Source: Pseudomonas sp. BGI-2 (lineage in GTDB: Bacteria > Pseudomonadota > Gammaproteobacteria > Pseudomonadales > Pseudomonadaceae). From it: a DNA stretch of 64,000 nucleotides. Both the position numbers and the translations under genes were made by a program. Positions 28,434 through 39,827 of this stretch are shown piece after piece (within the stretch, counting starts at the first letter, position 1; every line of letters starts with the position of its first letter). The notes under the pieces are model-generated. The model was given only the letters and a program-made list of their open reading frames with translations. It did no database searches and was not told where the DNA came from. The stretch covers positions 1 through 64,000 of the forward strand of contig NZ_SISB01000015.1 of the NCBI RefSeq assembly GCF_004310295.1, read 5' to 3'.

Positions 28434-28520
28434 TGTAGGAGCGAGGCTTGCCCGCGAAGGCGTCAGTGGCCACATCACATAGCTGAGTCGACCCCTTCGC
28501 GGGCAAGCCTCGCTCCTACA
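28434..28520. repeat. REP/REPIN inverted pair (gcgggcaagcctcgctcc type)
   Basis: Arms about 28434-28458 and 28496-28520, placed exactly between two similar terminators. Confidence 0.88.
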
Positions 28521-28537
28521 GTTAATCGGTGCTGCAT

Positions 28538-28577
28538 AAAAAAATGCCCCGGATCGTGAGATCAGGGGCATTTTTTG
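28538..28577. terminator. Bidirectional terminator of the RhlE-like gene
   Basis: aaaaaatgcccc..gatc and gatc..ggggcattttt form a stem with A/T runs on both sides, 14 bases beyond the minus-strand helicase stop. Its stem resembles the yceI terminator at 28362, suggesting duplication. Confidence 0.85.
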
Positions 28578-28590
28578 TTACTGCGTTAAA

Positions 28591-30483
28591 TCAGCGATTG
28601 CGGGTCAGCAACGCTGGCTTCTCACCGCGTGGACGGCCTGGCAGTTGATCCAGTTGCTCTGGCGTCGGGAACCGATCGGTCTTCGACTCTTTATGGATGA
28701 TCTTCGGTGCCGGACCGCGCGGATTTTGCACGGCCGGTTCTGAGCGCGGCTGATCGTCGGTGCGGGCCGGGCGACGGTTGCGCGGCTCTTCGCGACGGGC
28801 CTGGCCGTCACGTGGAGCGCCGTTGCGTGGACCGCTGCGCTTGGCCGGCGGCGTGCCGGTGGTGGCGCCGTCGCTGCTGCGCGGACCACTTTGGCGACCC
28901 TGAGGCTTGCCGCCGGTGCGCGGAGCACCTGCGCCGGCGCCAGCGCCAGCAGCCGAACCTTGCGCCGGAGCACCCGGACGGCGGCCACGGCCCTGAGCCG
29001 GTTTGGCTTGAGGCACGTAGTCGACGCGGTTACCGAAGTTATCGACGTCGTCGTCCAGGAACTCATCCGGAGCACGGTCAGCAGCTGCGGCGCGAGGAGC
29101 CGGGCGCTGTTGCTCGCGAGCCGGGGTGCCTTCGCGTGGCTTGTGTTCACGCGCTGGGCGATCACCACGGCCAGTGGCTGCAGGTTTTTCCTTGCCGCCC
29201 TTGTCCTTGCCCTTGTCTTTACGACCGCCACCGCCGCCGGTGCCGTTCGGACCGTCGCCGCGCGGGCCACGTGGGTTGCGCGGGTTACGCACATCCGGAC
29301 GCTCGCGGACTTCTGGCTTCTCGGCTTCTACAGCGCTGGAGTCGAAGCCCATCAGGTTGCCGTCGGCAATTTTCTGCTTGGTCATGCGTTCGATGCTTTT
29401 CAGCAGCTTTTCTTCGTCCGGAGCGACCAGCGAGATCGCCTCGCCTGAACGACCGGCCCGGCCGGTACGGCCGATACGGTGCACGTAATCTTCGTCGACG
29501 TTCGGCAGTTCGAAGTTGACCACGTGTGGCAACTGGTCGATGTCGAGGCCGCGAGCGGCGATGTCGGTGGCGACCAGGATGCGCACTTCACCGGCCTTGA
29601 AGTCGGCCAGGGCTTTGGTGCGGGCGTTCTGGCTCTTGTTGCCGTGGATCGCGACGGCGGCGAGGCCGTGTTTGTCCAGGTACTCGGCCAGACGGTTGGC
29701 ACCGTGCTTGGTGCGGGTGAACACCAGAACCTGTTCCCAGGCGCCAGCGGTGATCAAGTGCGCCAGCAACGAACGCTTGTGGCTGGCGGCCAGGCGGAAT
29801 ACGCGCTGTTCGATACGCTCGACCGTGGTGTTCGGCGGCGTGACTTCGATGCGTTCCGGGTTGTGCAGCAGCTTGCCGGCGAGGTCGGTGATGTCTTTGG
29901 AGAACGTCGCCGAGAACAGCAGGTTCTGGCGTTTGCTCGGCAGACGGGCGAGGACCTTTTTCACGTCATGGACGAAGCCCATGTCGAGCATGCGGTCGGC
30001 TTCGTCCAGCACGAGGATTTCCACGTGGGACAAATCGACGCTGCCTTGGCCGGCGAGGTCAAGCAGGCGGCCAGGGCAGGCCACCAGCACGTCAACACCA
30101 CGGGACATGGCCTGAACCTGTGGGTTCATGCCGACGCCGCCGAAGATGCAGGCGCTGACGAACTTCAGGTCACGGGCATAAACCTTGAAGCTTTCGTGAA
30201 CTTGAGCGGCGAGTTCGCGGGTAGGGGTCAGGACCAGTACGCGCGGTTGGCGCGGGCCGTGACGCTGGGATTTGTCCGGGTGACCGTTGGGGAACAACCG
30301 CTCCAGAATCGGAAGGGCGAAGCCGCCGGTTTTACCAGTACCTGTCTGAGCCGCGACCATCAGGTCGCGACCTTGCAACACGGCGGGAATGGCCCGCTGT
30401 TGCACCGGAGTAGGCTCGGTATAGCCCGCTGCCTCGATGGCGCGGACTAAAGCCTCGGAGAGACCGAGGGAAGCAAAGGACAT
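28591..30483 (-). CDS. DEAD-box ATP-dependent RNA helicase, RhlE type
   Basis: 630 aa from ATG 30481-30483 ([20 protein letters not shown]); 84 open residues further upstream are not typical. Q motif near residue 22, Walker A AQTGTGKT at 45-52, [14 protein letters not shown], and [13 protein letters not shown]. The C-terminal 230 residues are basic and low in complexity, rich in Arg/Gly/Pro/Ala, likely RNA-binding. Such helicases act in ribosome assembly and RNA decay in the cold. Confidence 0.94.
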   Translation of the reverse strand: MSFASLGLSEALVRAIEAAGYTEPTPVQQRAIPAVLQGRDLMVAAQTGTGKTGGFALPILERLFPNGHPDKSQRHGPRQPRVLVLTPTRELAAQVHESFKVYARDLKFVSACIFGGVGMNPQVQAMSRGVDVLVACPGRLLDLAGQGSVDLSHVEILVLDEADRMLDMGFVHDVKKVLARLPSKRQNLLFSATFSKDITDLAGKLLHNPERIEVTPPNTTVERIEQRVFRLAASHKRSLLAHLITAGAWEQVLVFTRTKHGANRLAEYLDKHGLAAVAIHGNKSQNARTKALADFKAGEVRILVATDIAARGLDIDQLPHVVNFELPNVDEDYVHRIGRTGRAGRSGEAISLVAPDEEKLLKSIERMTKQKIADGNLMGFDSSAVEAEKPEVRERPDVRNPRNPRGPRGDGPNGTGGGGGRKDKGKDKGGKEKPAATGRGDRPAREHKPREGTPAREQQRPAPRAAAADRAPDEFLDDDVDNFGNRVDYVPQAKPAQGRGRRPGAPAQGSAAGAGAGAGAPRTGGKPQGRQSGPRSSDGATTGTPPAKRSGPRNGAPRDGQARREEPRNRRPARTDDQPRSEPAVQNPRGPAPKIIHKESKTDRFPTPEQLDQLPGRPRGEKPALLTRNR

Positions 30484-30706
30484 GAGTAATCCTGTTTTAG
30501 TTAGGGCTTGGCCCAATGGGAGTCTTGCCTGGCGCGAATGGCGTTTAAGAAGAACGCAATCCCGTCCGGTCCTGCTGGGCCTTGAAAGCTCGTCTGGAGT
30601 GCTCGCGCGGGCTGAAAAGCTGCGCTGTAGCGGTGTCGAGATGCCTTGAACAAGTCCGAGCGTCCGGGCGTGAGCCTGGCGGGAAGGCCGGAGTATAACA
30701 GAGCAA

Positions 30707-31522
30707 TCACTGCGCGCCGCTTTCCTGCTGCTCAACGGTTTTTCCGCTGGCGGCGGTGGCTCGGGTGGTTTTCACCTCGGCTGCCGGCTCGGCACCATAA
30801 CGGGCGCTCAGTTCTGCGTACGCAGGCTCGCGCTTGAAGCGTTTGAGCTCGGCGCCGAAGCGCTGCACCAACAAGTCCATGCCCGCGTTGCGGCGCACCG
30901 CCAGGAACTGGCTCTGGTGGCTGATGACGGTCGGGTTCTCGGTAATCTTGTCGCGGATGCCCAATTCGTCGAGCAAGTGCTGACCCACCCGGCGGTCGGT
31001 GATCAGCAGGTCGATCCGCCCGCGCACCAGTTTGCCGAAGTTGGCTTCATGGGTCGGCGCCGGCTCCCGGGTGAACAGGGCCGATTCGCTGAAATCCTTG
31101 CTGTAGAGATAGCCCGGGGAGGTGCCGACGGTCAGGCCTTTCAGGTCGTCCAGGGTGCGAAACGGATGGGGCCGCTCATTGGCGTAGAACATCACGAATT
31201 CGACTTCCGACAGCGGTTCGGCGGGATACAGGAGCGTTGCGTCGCGTTCATCGCTGTGAAAGATGTCCAGCGCGCCATCCGCCTGGCCCGTTTCAAGCAT
31301 CGACAGGCAGCGTTTCCACGGCAGGAACTGCCAGTCCACTTCGATCCCCAGGCGTTTGAAGACGATGTCCGTGGTTTCGTAATCCAGGCCCAGGGATTTG
31401 CCGTCTTGCTCATAGACATAAGGCGCCCACGGCTCGGTGACAATGCGCAGCTTCTCGCCCCGGGCGGCGAAGCTCAGGCAAGTGAAAAGAAACACGGTCA
31501 GTAACTGGGCGATCAAAGGCAT
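30707..31522 (-). CDS. Exported amino-acid-type solute-binding protein
   Basis: 271 aa. Signal peptide about 1-22 (SFAARG), then a family-3 periplasmic binding domain starting [25 protein letters not shown]. It has [12 protein letters not shown] in the hinge area and ends with a short Ala/Thr tail. No permease or ATPase gene is adjacent, so it is either an orphan binding protein or a sensor partner. Ligand unknown. Confidence 0.85.
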   Translation of the reverse strand: MPLIAQLLTVFLFTCLSFAARGEKLRIVTEPWAPYVYEQDGKSLGLDYETTDIVFKRLGIEVDWQFLPWKRCLSMLETGQADGALDIFHSDERDATLLYPAEPLSEVEFVMFYANERPHPFRTLDDLKGLTVGTSPGYLYSKDFSESALFTREPAPTHEANFGKLVRGRIDLLITDRRVGQHLLDELGIRDKITENPTVISHQSQFLAVRRNAGMDLLVQRFGAELKRFKREPAYAELSARYGAEPAAEVKTTRATAASGKTVEQQESGAQ

Positions 31523-31618
31523 GGCTTGAGATTACGACGAGAATTCACAAAGAGCCAGAAACCGGATCCACAAGCTCTATCTCCGTGTGTTGCTGCACAA
31601 TAAAAGTGCGCTGAATGC

Positions 31619-31708
31619 AAAAGATCGCAGCCTCGTTTCACTCGCAGCTCATACAGAGTACGCAATCCCCTGTAGGAGCTGTCGAGTGAAACGAGGCTGC
31701 GATCTTTT
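31619..31708. repeat. 26-bp perfect inverted repeat (aaaagatcgcagcctcg family)
   Basis: Arms 31619-31644 and 31683-31708 are exact inverse copies. It lies between the solute-binding gene and metF and differs in sequence from the REP classes elsewhere in the window. Confidence 0.85.
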
Positions 31709-31718
31709 GATCTTGCTT

Positions 31719-32564
31719 CTAGCGTGGCAGCTTCAGGTTGTTCCAAACCGCCAGGCTCGCTTCAGCTTGATTCAGTGTGTAGAAGTGCAGCCCCGGTGCG
31801 CCACCTTGCAGCAGCCGTTCGCACATTTCGGTGATGACTTGCTCACCAAAGCCTTGAATGCTCTGGGTGTCGTCGCCGTAGGCTTCCAGCTGTTTGCGGA
31901 TCCAGCGCGGGATTTCCGCACCGCAAGCGTCGGAGAAACGCGCGAGCTTGCTGTAGTTGGTGATCGGCATGATCCCCGGCACGATCGGGATGTTCACGCC
32001 CATCGCCCGTACACGCTCGACGAAGTAGAAGTAGCTGTCAGCGTTGAAGAAGTACTGGGTGATCGCACTGTTGGCGCCAGCGTTGGCCTTGCGCACGAAG
32101 TTGTTCAGATCGTCTTCGAAATTGCGCGCTTGCGGATGCATCTCTGGATAAGCAGCGACTTCGATGTGGAAATGATCGCCGGTTTCTTCACGAATGAATT
32201 GAACCAGGTCGTTGGCGTGGCGCAATTCGCCGCTGGCCATGCCCATACCTGAAGGCAGGTCACCGCGCAGGGCAACGATGCGCTTGATGCCGGCAGCCTT
32301 GTATTGAGTCAGCAGACCGCGCAGGTCGTCCTTGCTGTCGCCAACGCAGGACAAATGCGGTGCGGCCGGGACTTTGACTTCGCTTTCGAGCTGCAACACG
32401 GTGTTGAGCGTGCGATCACGGGTCGAACCGCCAGCGCCGTAGGTGCAGGAGAAGAAATCGGGGTTGTACGTAGCCAGCTGACGAGCAGTAGCGAGCAGTT
32501 TTTCATGCCCAGCGTCGGTCTTCGTAGGGAAGAACTCGAAGCTGTAGCGACGGTCTTGGGACAT
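31719..32564 (-). CDS. metF: Methylenetetrahydrofolate reductase
   Basis: 281-aa flavoenzyme that reduces 5,10-methylene-THF to 5-methyl-THF for methionine synthesis. RYSFEFFPTKTDAGHEKL, YGAGGSTRDRT and GIKRIVALRGDLP are family landmarks; DYFNADSYFYFVERVR-like and PGIMPITNYSKLARFSDACG follow. It lies downstream of ahcY on the same strand, though a REP pair intervenes. Confidence 0.97.
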   Translation of the reverse strand: MSQDRRYSFEFFPTKTDAGHEKLLATARQLATYNPDFFSCTYGAGGSTRDRTLNTVLQLESEVKVPAAPHLSCVGDSKDDLRGLLTQYKAAGIKRIVALRGDLPSGMGMASGELRHANDLVQFIREETGDHFHIEVAAYPEMHPQARNFEDDLNNFVRKANAGANSAITQYFFNADSYFYFVERVRAMGVNIPIVPGIMPITNYSKLARFSDACGAEIPRWIRKQLEAYGDDTQSIQGFGEQVITEMCERLLQGGAPGLHFYTLNQAEASLAVWNNLKLPR

Positions 32565-32611
32565 GGGAATACCCTTGAAAACGCGTAAGCCTTGCAGTCG
32601 CCGCGCTTATC

Positions 32612-32700
32612 TGTAGGAGCGAAGCTTGCTCGCGAAAGCAACGACGCGGTGCTTCAGGAGCAACGCGGTGATGCGTTCGCGAGCAAGCTTCGCTTCTACA
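32612..32700. repeat. REP/REPIN inverted pair (gcgagcaagcttcgctcc type)
   Basis: Arms 32612-32636 and 32676-32700, between ahcY and metF. Confidence 0.88.
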
Positions 32701-32756
32701 GGGGAGCGTGGATACTGCATAAGTCCGCTCCCATGGGGAGCGGACAGCAGGTCCAA

Positions 32757-34343
<1,587 letters not shown>

Positions 34344-34490
34344 TTATAGCCGCGTCAGCGATACTTCCAAAGCGTTTCTGTTGGTCAATGTCTGAACGGT
34401 AATCGAGGCCATAGTCGATGCGTGATAGAGCCCTGGGTCGGGCTCTGCCATGATGCCCCCCATCATTCGGCAAGACGCTCAGGAGTGAAT

Positions 34491-34895
34491 ATGAATTTCC
34501 ACACCCGCAAATGGGTAAAACCCGAAGACCTCAACCCCAACGGCACGCTGTTCGGCGGCAGCCTGTTGCGCTGGCTCGACGAAGAAGCGGCGATCTACGC
34601 CATCGTCCAGTTGGGCAATCAGCGTGTGGTCACCAAGTACATTTCCGAAATCAATTTTGTCAGTGCCTCACGCCAGGGCGACATCATCGAACTGGGCATC
34701 ACCGCCACCGAGTTCGGTCGCACTTCCATCACCCTGAAGTGCGAAGTGCGCAACAAGATCACCCGTAAAAGCATCCTGACGGTGGAGAAGATTGTCTTCG
34801 TGAATTTGGGTGAAGACGGTTTGCCGGCGCCGCATGGCCAGACTGAGATCAAGTACGTCAAAGACCAATTCAAGGATGACGTCGCCAGCGAGTAA
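34491..34895 (+). CDS. Acyl-CoA thioesterase, hotdog fold
   Basis: 134 aa from ATG 34491, with AGGAG seven bases upstream. LNPNGTLFGGSLLRWLDEEAA is the hotdog helix with the catalytic Asp, as in YciA-type thioesterases; RVVTKYISEINFVSASRQGDII and the last strands follow. It likely hydrolyses short or medium acyl-CoA. It stands alone. Confidence 0.92.
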   Translation: MNFHTRKWVKPEDLNPNGTLFGGSLLRWLDEEAAIYAIVQLGNQRVVTKYISEINFVSASRQGDIIELGITATEFGRTSITLKCEVRNKITRKSILTVEKIVFVNLGEDGLPAPHGQTEIKYVKDQFKDDVASE

Positions 34896-34905
34896 TGCGA
34901 GCCCC

Positions 34906-34996
34906 GTAGGAGCGAAGCTTGCTCGCGAAGGCGTCATTTGCGTCACCACCGAACCCTTCGCGGGCAAGTCGGAACGCCGCATCGCTCGCTCCTACA
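34906..34996. repeat. Mixed REP pair with unlike arms
   Basis: Left arm gtaggagcgaagcttgctcgcg (34906-34930); right arm ttcgcgggcaagtcggaacgccgcatcgctcgctcctaca-like (34955-34996) carries an extra cggaacgccgcatcg segment. The same extra segment type is found in both arms of 62366-62479. Confidence 0.75.
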
Positions 34997-35081
34997 GAGC
35001 CGGTTTCGTTTGGACGGTCAGTGAACAGCTCCGAACCGCGCGTGTCGTACCTACATGACACACCACCGGTTCCGGAGCTTT

Positions 35082-35969
35082 ATGGACGCCAAGAAAGAAG
35101 GCAAGACCCCAAACCTGTCGCCGGAAGAACGGCACGAGGTCGACAAGAACCAGCCACCGCGGGCGGCGGTGCTGCACGAAATCATCCGTACCCAGGGCGA
35201 TCAGGAACTCGAGCGCAGTGTCGCCGCCTTGTGGTGGTCGGCGCTGGCCGCCGGCCTGACCATGGGCCTGTCGCTGATGGCCATGGGACTGCTCAATTCC
35301 CGACTGCCGGACGGAGAGGGCTTCAAAGTCATCGCCAGTTTCGGCTACTGCGCAGGCTTTCTCGCGGTGATCCTCGCCCGTCAGCAGTTGTTCACCGAGA
35401 ACACCCTGACGGCCGTGCTGCCGATCATGACCAAACCCACACTGAACAATTTCGGCCGGTTGCTGCGCCTGTGGTCGGTGGTGCTGGTGGGCAATCTCTG
35501 CGGCACGCTGCTGGTGGCCTACGTGATGCTGAATCTACCGATTTTCGACAGCAAGACCGACCTGGCTTTCCTCGATATCGGGCGCAAGATCATGGAAAAC
35601 GACGCCAGCCAGATGTTCGCCAAAGGCATCGTGTCGGGCTGGATGATTGCGACCATGGTCTGGATGATCCCGTCGATGGAGAGCGCCAAGATGTGGATCA
35701 TCATCCTCATCACCTACCTCATGGCGCTGGGGGATTTCACCCACATCGTGGTCGGTTCGGCCGAGGTCTCGTACCTGGTGTTTGCCGGCGAATTGCCGTG
35801 GAAGGATTTCTGGCTGGTGTTCGCCGGGCCGACGCTGGCTGGGAACATCATCGGTGGCAGCTTCATCTTTGCGCTGATCAGCCATGCGCAGATCCGCAGC
35901 GAGAGCGGGCCGCCGAAGAAGACTGCGGATCAGGACATGGAGCCCGATCCGCAGAAGAGCAAAAAGTAA
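35082..35969 (+). CDS. Formate/nitrite transporter (FNT) family channel
   Basis: 295 aa from ATG 35082 after GGAG; an ATG at 35055 would add nine residues but lacks a ribosome site. A charged N-terminus (1-40) is followed by six membrane helices. LTMGLSLMAMG, GFLAVILARQQLFTENTLTAV (FNT signature 1) and GDFTHIVVGSAEV are family-like. It is close to YfdC-type members, whose anion is unknown. It is convergent with the antiporter gene. Confidence 0.88.
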   Translation: MDAKKEGKTPNLSPEERHEVDKNQPPRAAVLHEIIRTQGDQELERSVAALWWSALAAGLTMGLSLMAMGLLNSRLPDGEGFKVIASFGYCAGFLAVILARQQLFTENTLTAVLPIMTKPTLNNFGRLLRLWSVVLVGNLCGTLLVAYVMLNLPIFDSKTDLAFLDIGRKIMENDASQMFAKGIVSGWMIATMVWMIPSMESAKMWIIILITYLMALGDFTHIVVGSAEVSYLVFAGELPWKDFWLVFAGPTLAGNIIGGSFIFALISHAQIRSESGPPKKTADQDMEPDPQKSKK

Positions 35970-37235
35970 TCAGTGATGCTCAGCCTGTGCCGTTGGCGCA
36001 GGCTCATCCCGGGTCACGTGCTTGACCAGTTTTCCGATACTCAAACCCTGCAACAGGATCGACGACAGCACCACGATGTAGGTGATGCTCAGCAGCAAGT
36101 CACGCTCCGGGCCCAGCGGCAGGGCCAACGCCAGCGCCACCGAAACACCACCGCGCAAACCACCCCAGGTCAGAATCCGGATCGTCCCGCGCGGGACCGT
36201 GCGCCAACGCCGCAGCAGCACGATGGCCGGCGCCACTGTCAGCAGGCGCGAGAGCAGAATCGCCACTGCCAGCAAACTCGCCGCGAGCACGTGTAACCAG
36301 TTGAACGGCAGCAACAACAACTCCATGCCGATCAGGGCGAACAGCAGGGCGTTGAGCATGTCATCGAGCAGTTCCCAGAAACCGTCCAGGTACTTGCGCG
36401 TCATGTCGTTCATCGCCAGGTTGCGGCCCAGGTTGCCGATGATCAGACCGGCAACGACCATCGCGATCGGTGCGGAAACATGCAGCTCCGACGCCATGGC
36501 CGAGCCGCCGATCACCAGCGCCAGGGTCAGCGTGACCTCGATCTGATGCTGCTCGATGCTCTTGATCATCAGGTACACCAGATAGCCGATCAGCCCTCCA
36601 AACAGCACGCCGCCAATCGCTTCGTGGGCGAACAGCATGGCCGTGGCGTCGACAGTCGGGGTTTCGCCGAGTTGCGCGATGCCCAGCAACACGGTGAAGA
36701 CCACCACGGCCGTGCCGTCGTTGAACAGCGACTCGCCGACGATGGTGGTTTTCAACGGCTGGGAGGCATTGGCGGTCCGTAGCACGCCGAGGACCGCGAT
36801 CGGGTCGGTGGGGGAAATCAGCGCGCCGAACAGCAGGCAATAGAGGAAGCTCACGTGCCAGCCGAACAGGGCAAAAATGTAATAGGCGAGGCTGCCGATC
36901 ACCGCGGTGGCGATCAAAACGCCGAACGTCGCCAATAAGCCGATGGGCCAGCGGTAACTGCGCAAGTCATTCAGGTTGACGTGCAAGGCGCCGGCGAACA
37001 GCAGAAAGGACAGCATCCAGTTCATCAGCAGATCGCCGAAGTCGATCTGGCCGATCAGCTGCTGAATGCGTTCTTCGAGGCCGGGGTAGCCGAGGAAGCT
37101 CAGGCCTTGCAGCAGCAGGGAAAACATCAGCGCAGTGACCATGACCCCGATGGTCGGGGGCAGGCCGATGAAGCGGAAATTGACATAGGTGAGGAGTGTG
37201 GTGAGGCAGATAAAGGCAGCGACAAGTTCGAGCAT
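35970..37235 (-). CDS. Sodium/proton antiporter, CPA1/NhaP type
   Basis: 421 aa from ATG 37233-37235. About 12 membrane helices. GALISPTDPIAVLGVL contains the ion-binding Asp motif, GESLFNDGTAVVVF is the NhaP/NHE signature, and GGLRGGVSVALALALP is conserved in helix 10-11. It exchanges Na+ (or K+) for H+ in the inner membrane. Stop codons of this gene and the FNT gene touch. Confidence 0.93.
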   Translation of the reverse strand: MLELVAAFICLTTLLTYVNFRFIGLPPTIGVMVTALMFSLLLQGLSFLGYPGLEERIQQLIGQIDFGDLLMNWMLSFLLFAGALHVNLNDLRSYRWPIGLLATFGVLIATAVIGSLAYYIFALFGWHVSFLYCLLFGALISPTDPIAVLGVLRTANASQPLKTTIVGESLFNDGTAVVVFTVLLGIAQLGETPTVDATAMLFAHEAIGGVLFGGLIGYLVYLMIKSIEQHQIEVTLTLALVIGGSAMASELHVSAPIAMVVAGLIIGNLGRNLAMNDMTRKYLDGFWELLDDMLNALLFALIGMELLLLPFNWLHVLAASLLAVAILLSRLLTVAPAIVLLRRWRTVPRGTIRILTWGGLRGGVSVALALALPLGPERDLLLSITYIVVLSSILLQGLSIGKLVKHVTRDEPAPTAQAEHH

Positions 37236-37296
37236 CCGGGGTCCTTGAATGGCAGGTGAGAAATGGGGTTTCAGGCAGTTGCACCGAGTCAGTTTC

Positions 37297-37363
37297 TTCG
37301 CGGGCAAGCCTCGCTCCTACAGGATTTGCGCGATTCCTTGTAGGAGCGAGGCTTGCCCGCGAA
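37297..37363. repeat. REP/REPIN inverted pair (gcgggcaagcctcgctcc type)
   Basis: Arms 37297-37321 and 37339-37363, upstream of the antiporter start. Confidence 0.88.
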
Positions 37364-37389
37364 AGCGATGTCATGGGCGAAGCAATTGT

Positions 37390-37705
37390 TCAGCCGGACA
37401 CATTGACCGCAGCCACCCCGCGACGTTGCAGATAGATGTAGAACAGCGCGGTCAGCACTGTCAGGCCAATGACCAGCGCGCCGGTCCATGGCAGGTCCGC
37501 CAGATCGGCACCGCTGGCAACCACCAGCCCGCCGATCCACGCCCCCGCCGCGTTGCCGAGGTTAAAGGCGCTCTGGTTCAGCGTCGAGCCGAGGTTGGGG
37601 GCTTCATGCGCCTGATCGATGATCAGCAATTGCAAAATCGGGCACAGGGCAAACGCGAAAATCCCCCACAGCACCAGGGTAATCGCCGCCGGAATCACCG
37701 AGTGA
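37390..37705 (-). pseudogene. MFS transporter, 3' fragment only
   Basis: About 102 residues that read as the last three helices of a 12-helix MFS exporter: VIPAAITLVLWGIFAFALCP, LGSTLNQSAFNLGNAAGAWIGG and a final helix ending YIYLQRRG. The first roughly 290 residues are missing. The break at about 37705 abuts a 5'-truncated EamA gene on the other strand. Confidence 0.82.
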
Positions 37706-37945
37706 CTGTTCTGGCGTGAACAGTGGCGACTGGGGCTGGCGGTCGGGTTCTGCGTGTTGTTCAGCTACGCTTTGGTGCTGTGGGCCATGCAGCTTGGGTC
37801 GATTGCAGAAGCGGCGGCGTTGCGCGAGATCAGCGTGATCCTGGTGGTGCTGTTCGGTATGCGGTACCTGAAAGAACCTTTCGGCAGGCCAAGGCTCTTA
37901 GCCTGTGGGCTGGTGCTGGTCGGTATTTTGGTGATGAAGTTCTGA
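37706..37945 (+). pseudogene. EamA/DMT family transporter, 3' fragment only
   Basis: About 79 residues that match the last helices of an EamA permease (LFSYALVLWAMQLGSIAEAA, then LREISVILVVLFG and a C-terminal ending VGILVMKF). The first three quarters, including the start, are gone; a stop codon lies at 37703-37705. It is back to back with the MFS fragment. Confidence 0.8.
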
Positions 37946-37985
37946 CGGCTGCTCAACATTCTAAAACTGAAGAAAGGACTGCTTT

Positions 37986-38369
37986 ATGACGGTTGCTCTG
38001 TGGTGCATTTTGATCGCGATCTTCCTGCCGTATATCTGCACGGGCATCGCCAAGGCCGTTGGCGGGTACAGGCTGAAAGACAACCATGATCCCCGTGACT
38101 TTCTCGAGTCGCTGAATGGTTTGGGTAGACGCGCACATGCGGCGCAACTGAACAGTTTTGAAGTGACCCCGGCGTTCGCGGCGGCGGTGATCGTTGCGCA
38201 TCTGGCCGGCAATGCCGAGCTAGTGACGATCAATGTGCTGTCGGTTTTGTTTATCACCAGTCGGCTGCTCTACATCATTTGTTACCTGGCGGACTGGCAT
38301 ATTTTGCGGTCGTTGGTGTGGTTTGTGGGGATGGGGTTGATTGTCAGTTTCTTTGTGGTTTCAGTCTGA
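37986..38369 (+). CDS. MAPEG family membrane protein
   Basis: 127-aa protein with four predicted helices. DFLESLNGLGRRAHAAQLNSFEVTPAF is the MAPEG signature (Asn, Arg and the E-x-F region). The family includes glutathione transferases and eicosanoid-type enzymes; bacterial substrates are unknown. A GAAAGGA site precedes the ATG. It follows the EamA remnant. Confidence 0.9.
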   Translation: MTVALWCILIAIFLPYICTGIAKAVGGYRLKDNHDPRDFLESLNGLGRRAHAAQLNSFEVTPAFAAAVIVAHLAGNAELVTINVLSVLFITSRLLYIICYLADWHILRSLVWFVGMGLIVSFFVVSV

Positions 38370-38396
38370 CGGATTTGCGGTGTTTACTCTGGCCTC

Positions 38397-38489
38397 TTCG
38401 CGGGCAAGCCTCGCTCCTACGGGGATCTGCGGCGAACACACAATGTGTGTTCGACGGTCATCCCTGTAGGAGCGAGGCTTGCCCGCGAA
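38397..38489. repeat. REP/REPIN inverted pair (gcgggcaagcctcgctcc type)
   Basis: Arms about 38397-38421 and 38464-38489, between the convergent MAPEG and mltA genes. Confidence 0.88.
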
Positions 38490-38514
38490 AGCTATCTGAC
38501 TGCCAGTGCAGATT

Positions 38515-39699
38515 TCAGGGTTTGGCTTTAACCGCATCGGCAACTTGAGGCACTTGCGGCAACGCCGCGCCTTTAGGCCATAGCATCCAGATCTGCCCCT
38601 GCTGTTTCATATCCCCGGCCAATTGCCCGGCCGCCTCGCCAGTGCCCCAGAACAAATCCGCACGCACTTCGCCGGCAATCGCGCCGCCCGTGTCTTGCGC
38701 TGCCACCGGCCGTACGAGAGCGGTGCCGTCCGGCTTAGTCGTCGATAACCACAACAGACTGCCCAGCGGAATCACTTTGCGATCCACTGCCGCGCTGTAA
38801 CCGGCCGTCAGCGGAACGTTCAGCGAGCCGCGTGGGCCTTCGTTGCTGTCCGGGTTACGGGTGAAGAACACATAACTCGGGTTGCTGCCCAGCAGTTCCG
38901 GAATGCGCGACGGATTGGCCTTGGCCCAGGTGCTGATGGCGCCCATGGTCACGTCTTCTTTCTTCAGCTCGCCTTGCTCCACCAGCCAGCGCCCGATCGG
39001 CCGATACGGATGGCCATTCTGGTCGGCATACGCGATGCGCAGTTGACGGCCGTCGTCGAGCTGGATGCGGCCCGAACCCTGGATTTGCAGGAATTGCAGG
39101 TTCATCGGGTCGGTCAACCAGGCCACCACCGGCGCCTTGACCCCTTTGGTCTCAATCGTTGCCGCATCGTCGTAAGGCTTGAGTACGCGACCTTCGAGTC
39201 GTCCGCGCAGGCGTTTGCCCTTGAGTTCCGGATAGATGCTGTCCAGAGAGACAATGATCATGTCCTCGGGCACGCCGTATACCGGAATGCTCGCCACTTC
39301 GGTCTGGGTCAGGCTGCCGGGGTAGACCGGTTCGTAATAGCCGGTGATCAAACCGTTGGGATTGTCATTGGCGGCGCGCAGGCCGTAGACGTCGAGGTTC
39401 TGCTTGAGGAAGCCGCGGATGTCGTTGGCGGTTTGCGGCACATTGGCGGAGGCCGCACAGGTCGAACCCCAGACCGGGTCGGCCTTGAGTCGGGTGCAGG
39501 CGCTGCGCCACGAGCCGAAGCCGGCGACCAGATCGCTGTCGGACACTGCCGGCAGCGCTTCCCAAGTGGCGCTGGAGTAGGTCGCCAACGCGTGGGTTTT
39601 AGGGGTGTTCTTATCGCCGCCGGTGCAGCCAGCGAGCACGGCCACCATTGGAAGAGTCCACACGAGGTGGTGTCGCCATGCCTTGAAACGGCTGTTCAT
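38515..39699 (-). CDS. mltA: Membrane-bound lytic murein transglycosylase A
   Basis: 394-aa outer-membrane lipoprotein that cleaves glycan strands to 1,6-anhydro ends. Start at ATG 39697-39699; lipobox VLAGC puts the lipidated Cys at about residue 25. GLITGYYEPVYPGS, FLQIQGSGRIQLDDG and the catalytic 3D-type region VAAQDTGGAIAGEVRADLFWGTG (Asp pair) are all present. Confidence 0.96.
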   Translation of the reverse strand: MNSRFKAWRHHLVWTLPMVAVLAGCTGGDKNTPKTHALATYSSATWEALPAVSDSDLVAGFGSWRSACTRLKADPVWGSTCAASANVPQTANDIRGFLKQNLDVYGLRAANDNPNGLITGYYEPVYPGSLTQTEVASIPVYGVPEDMIIVSLDSIYPELKGKRLRGRLEGRVLKPYDDAATIETKGVKAPVVAWLTDPMNLQFLQIQGSGRIQLDDGRQLRIAYADQNGHPYRPIGRWLVEQGELKKEDVTMGAISTWAKANPSRIPELLGSNPSYVFFTRNPDSNEGPRGSLNVPLTAGYSAAVDRKVIPLGSLLWLSTTKPDGTALVRPVAAQDTGGAIAGEVRADLFWGTGEAAGQLAGDMKQQGQIWMLWPKGAALPQVPQVADAVKAKP

Positions 39700-39827
39700 G
39701 GAGTAATTCCTTTGCCGGTTGCCTGAGTGCTCCATGCGCTCAAACAACCCGTATTGATAATAGGGCTATTGGTCTTTGCCGATGACGCGAGGATACTGGC
39801 CGCCGTTTCCCGTGACCTGAAGCCCCC

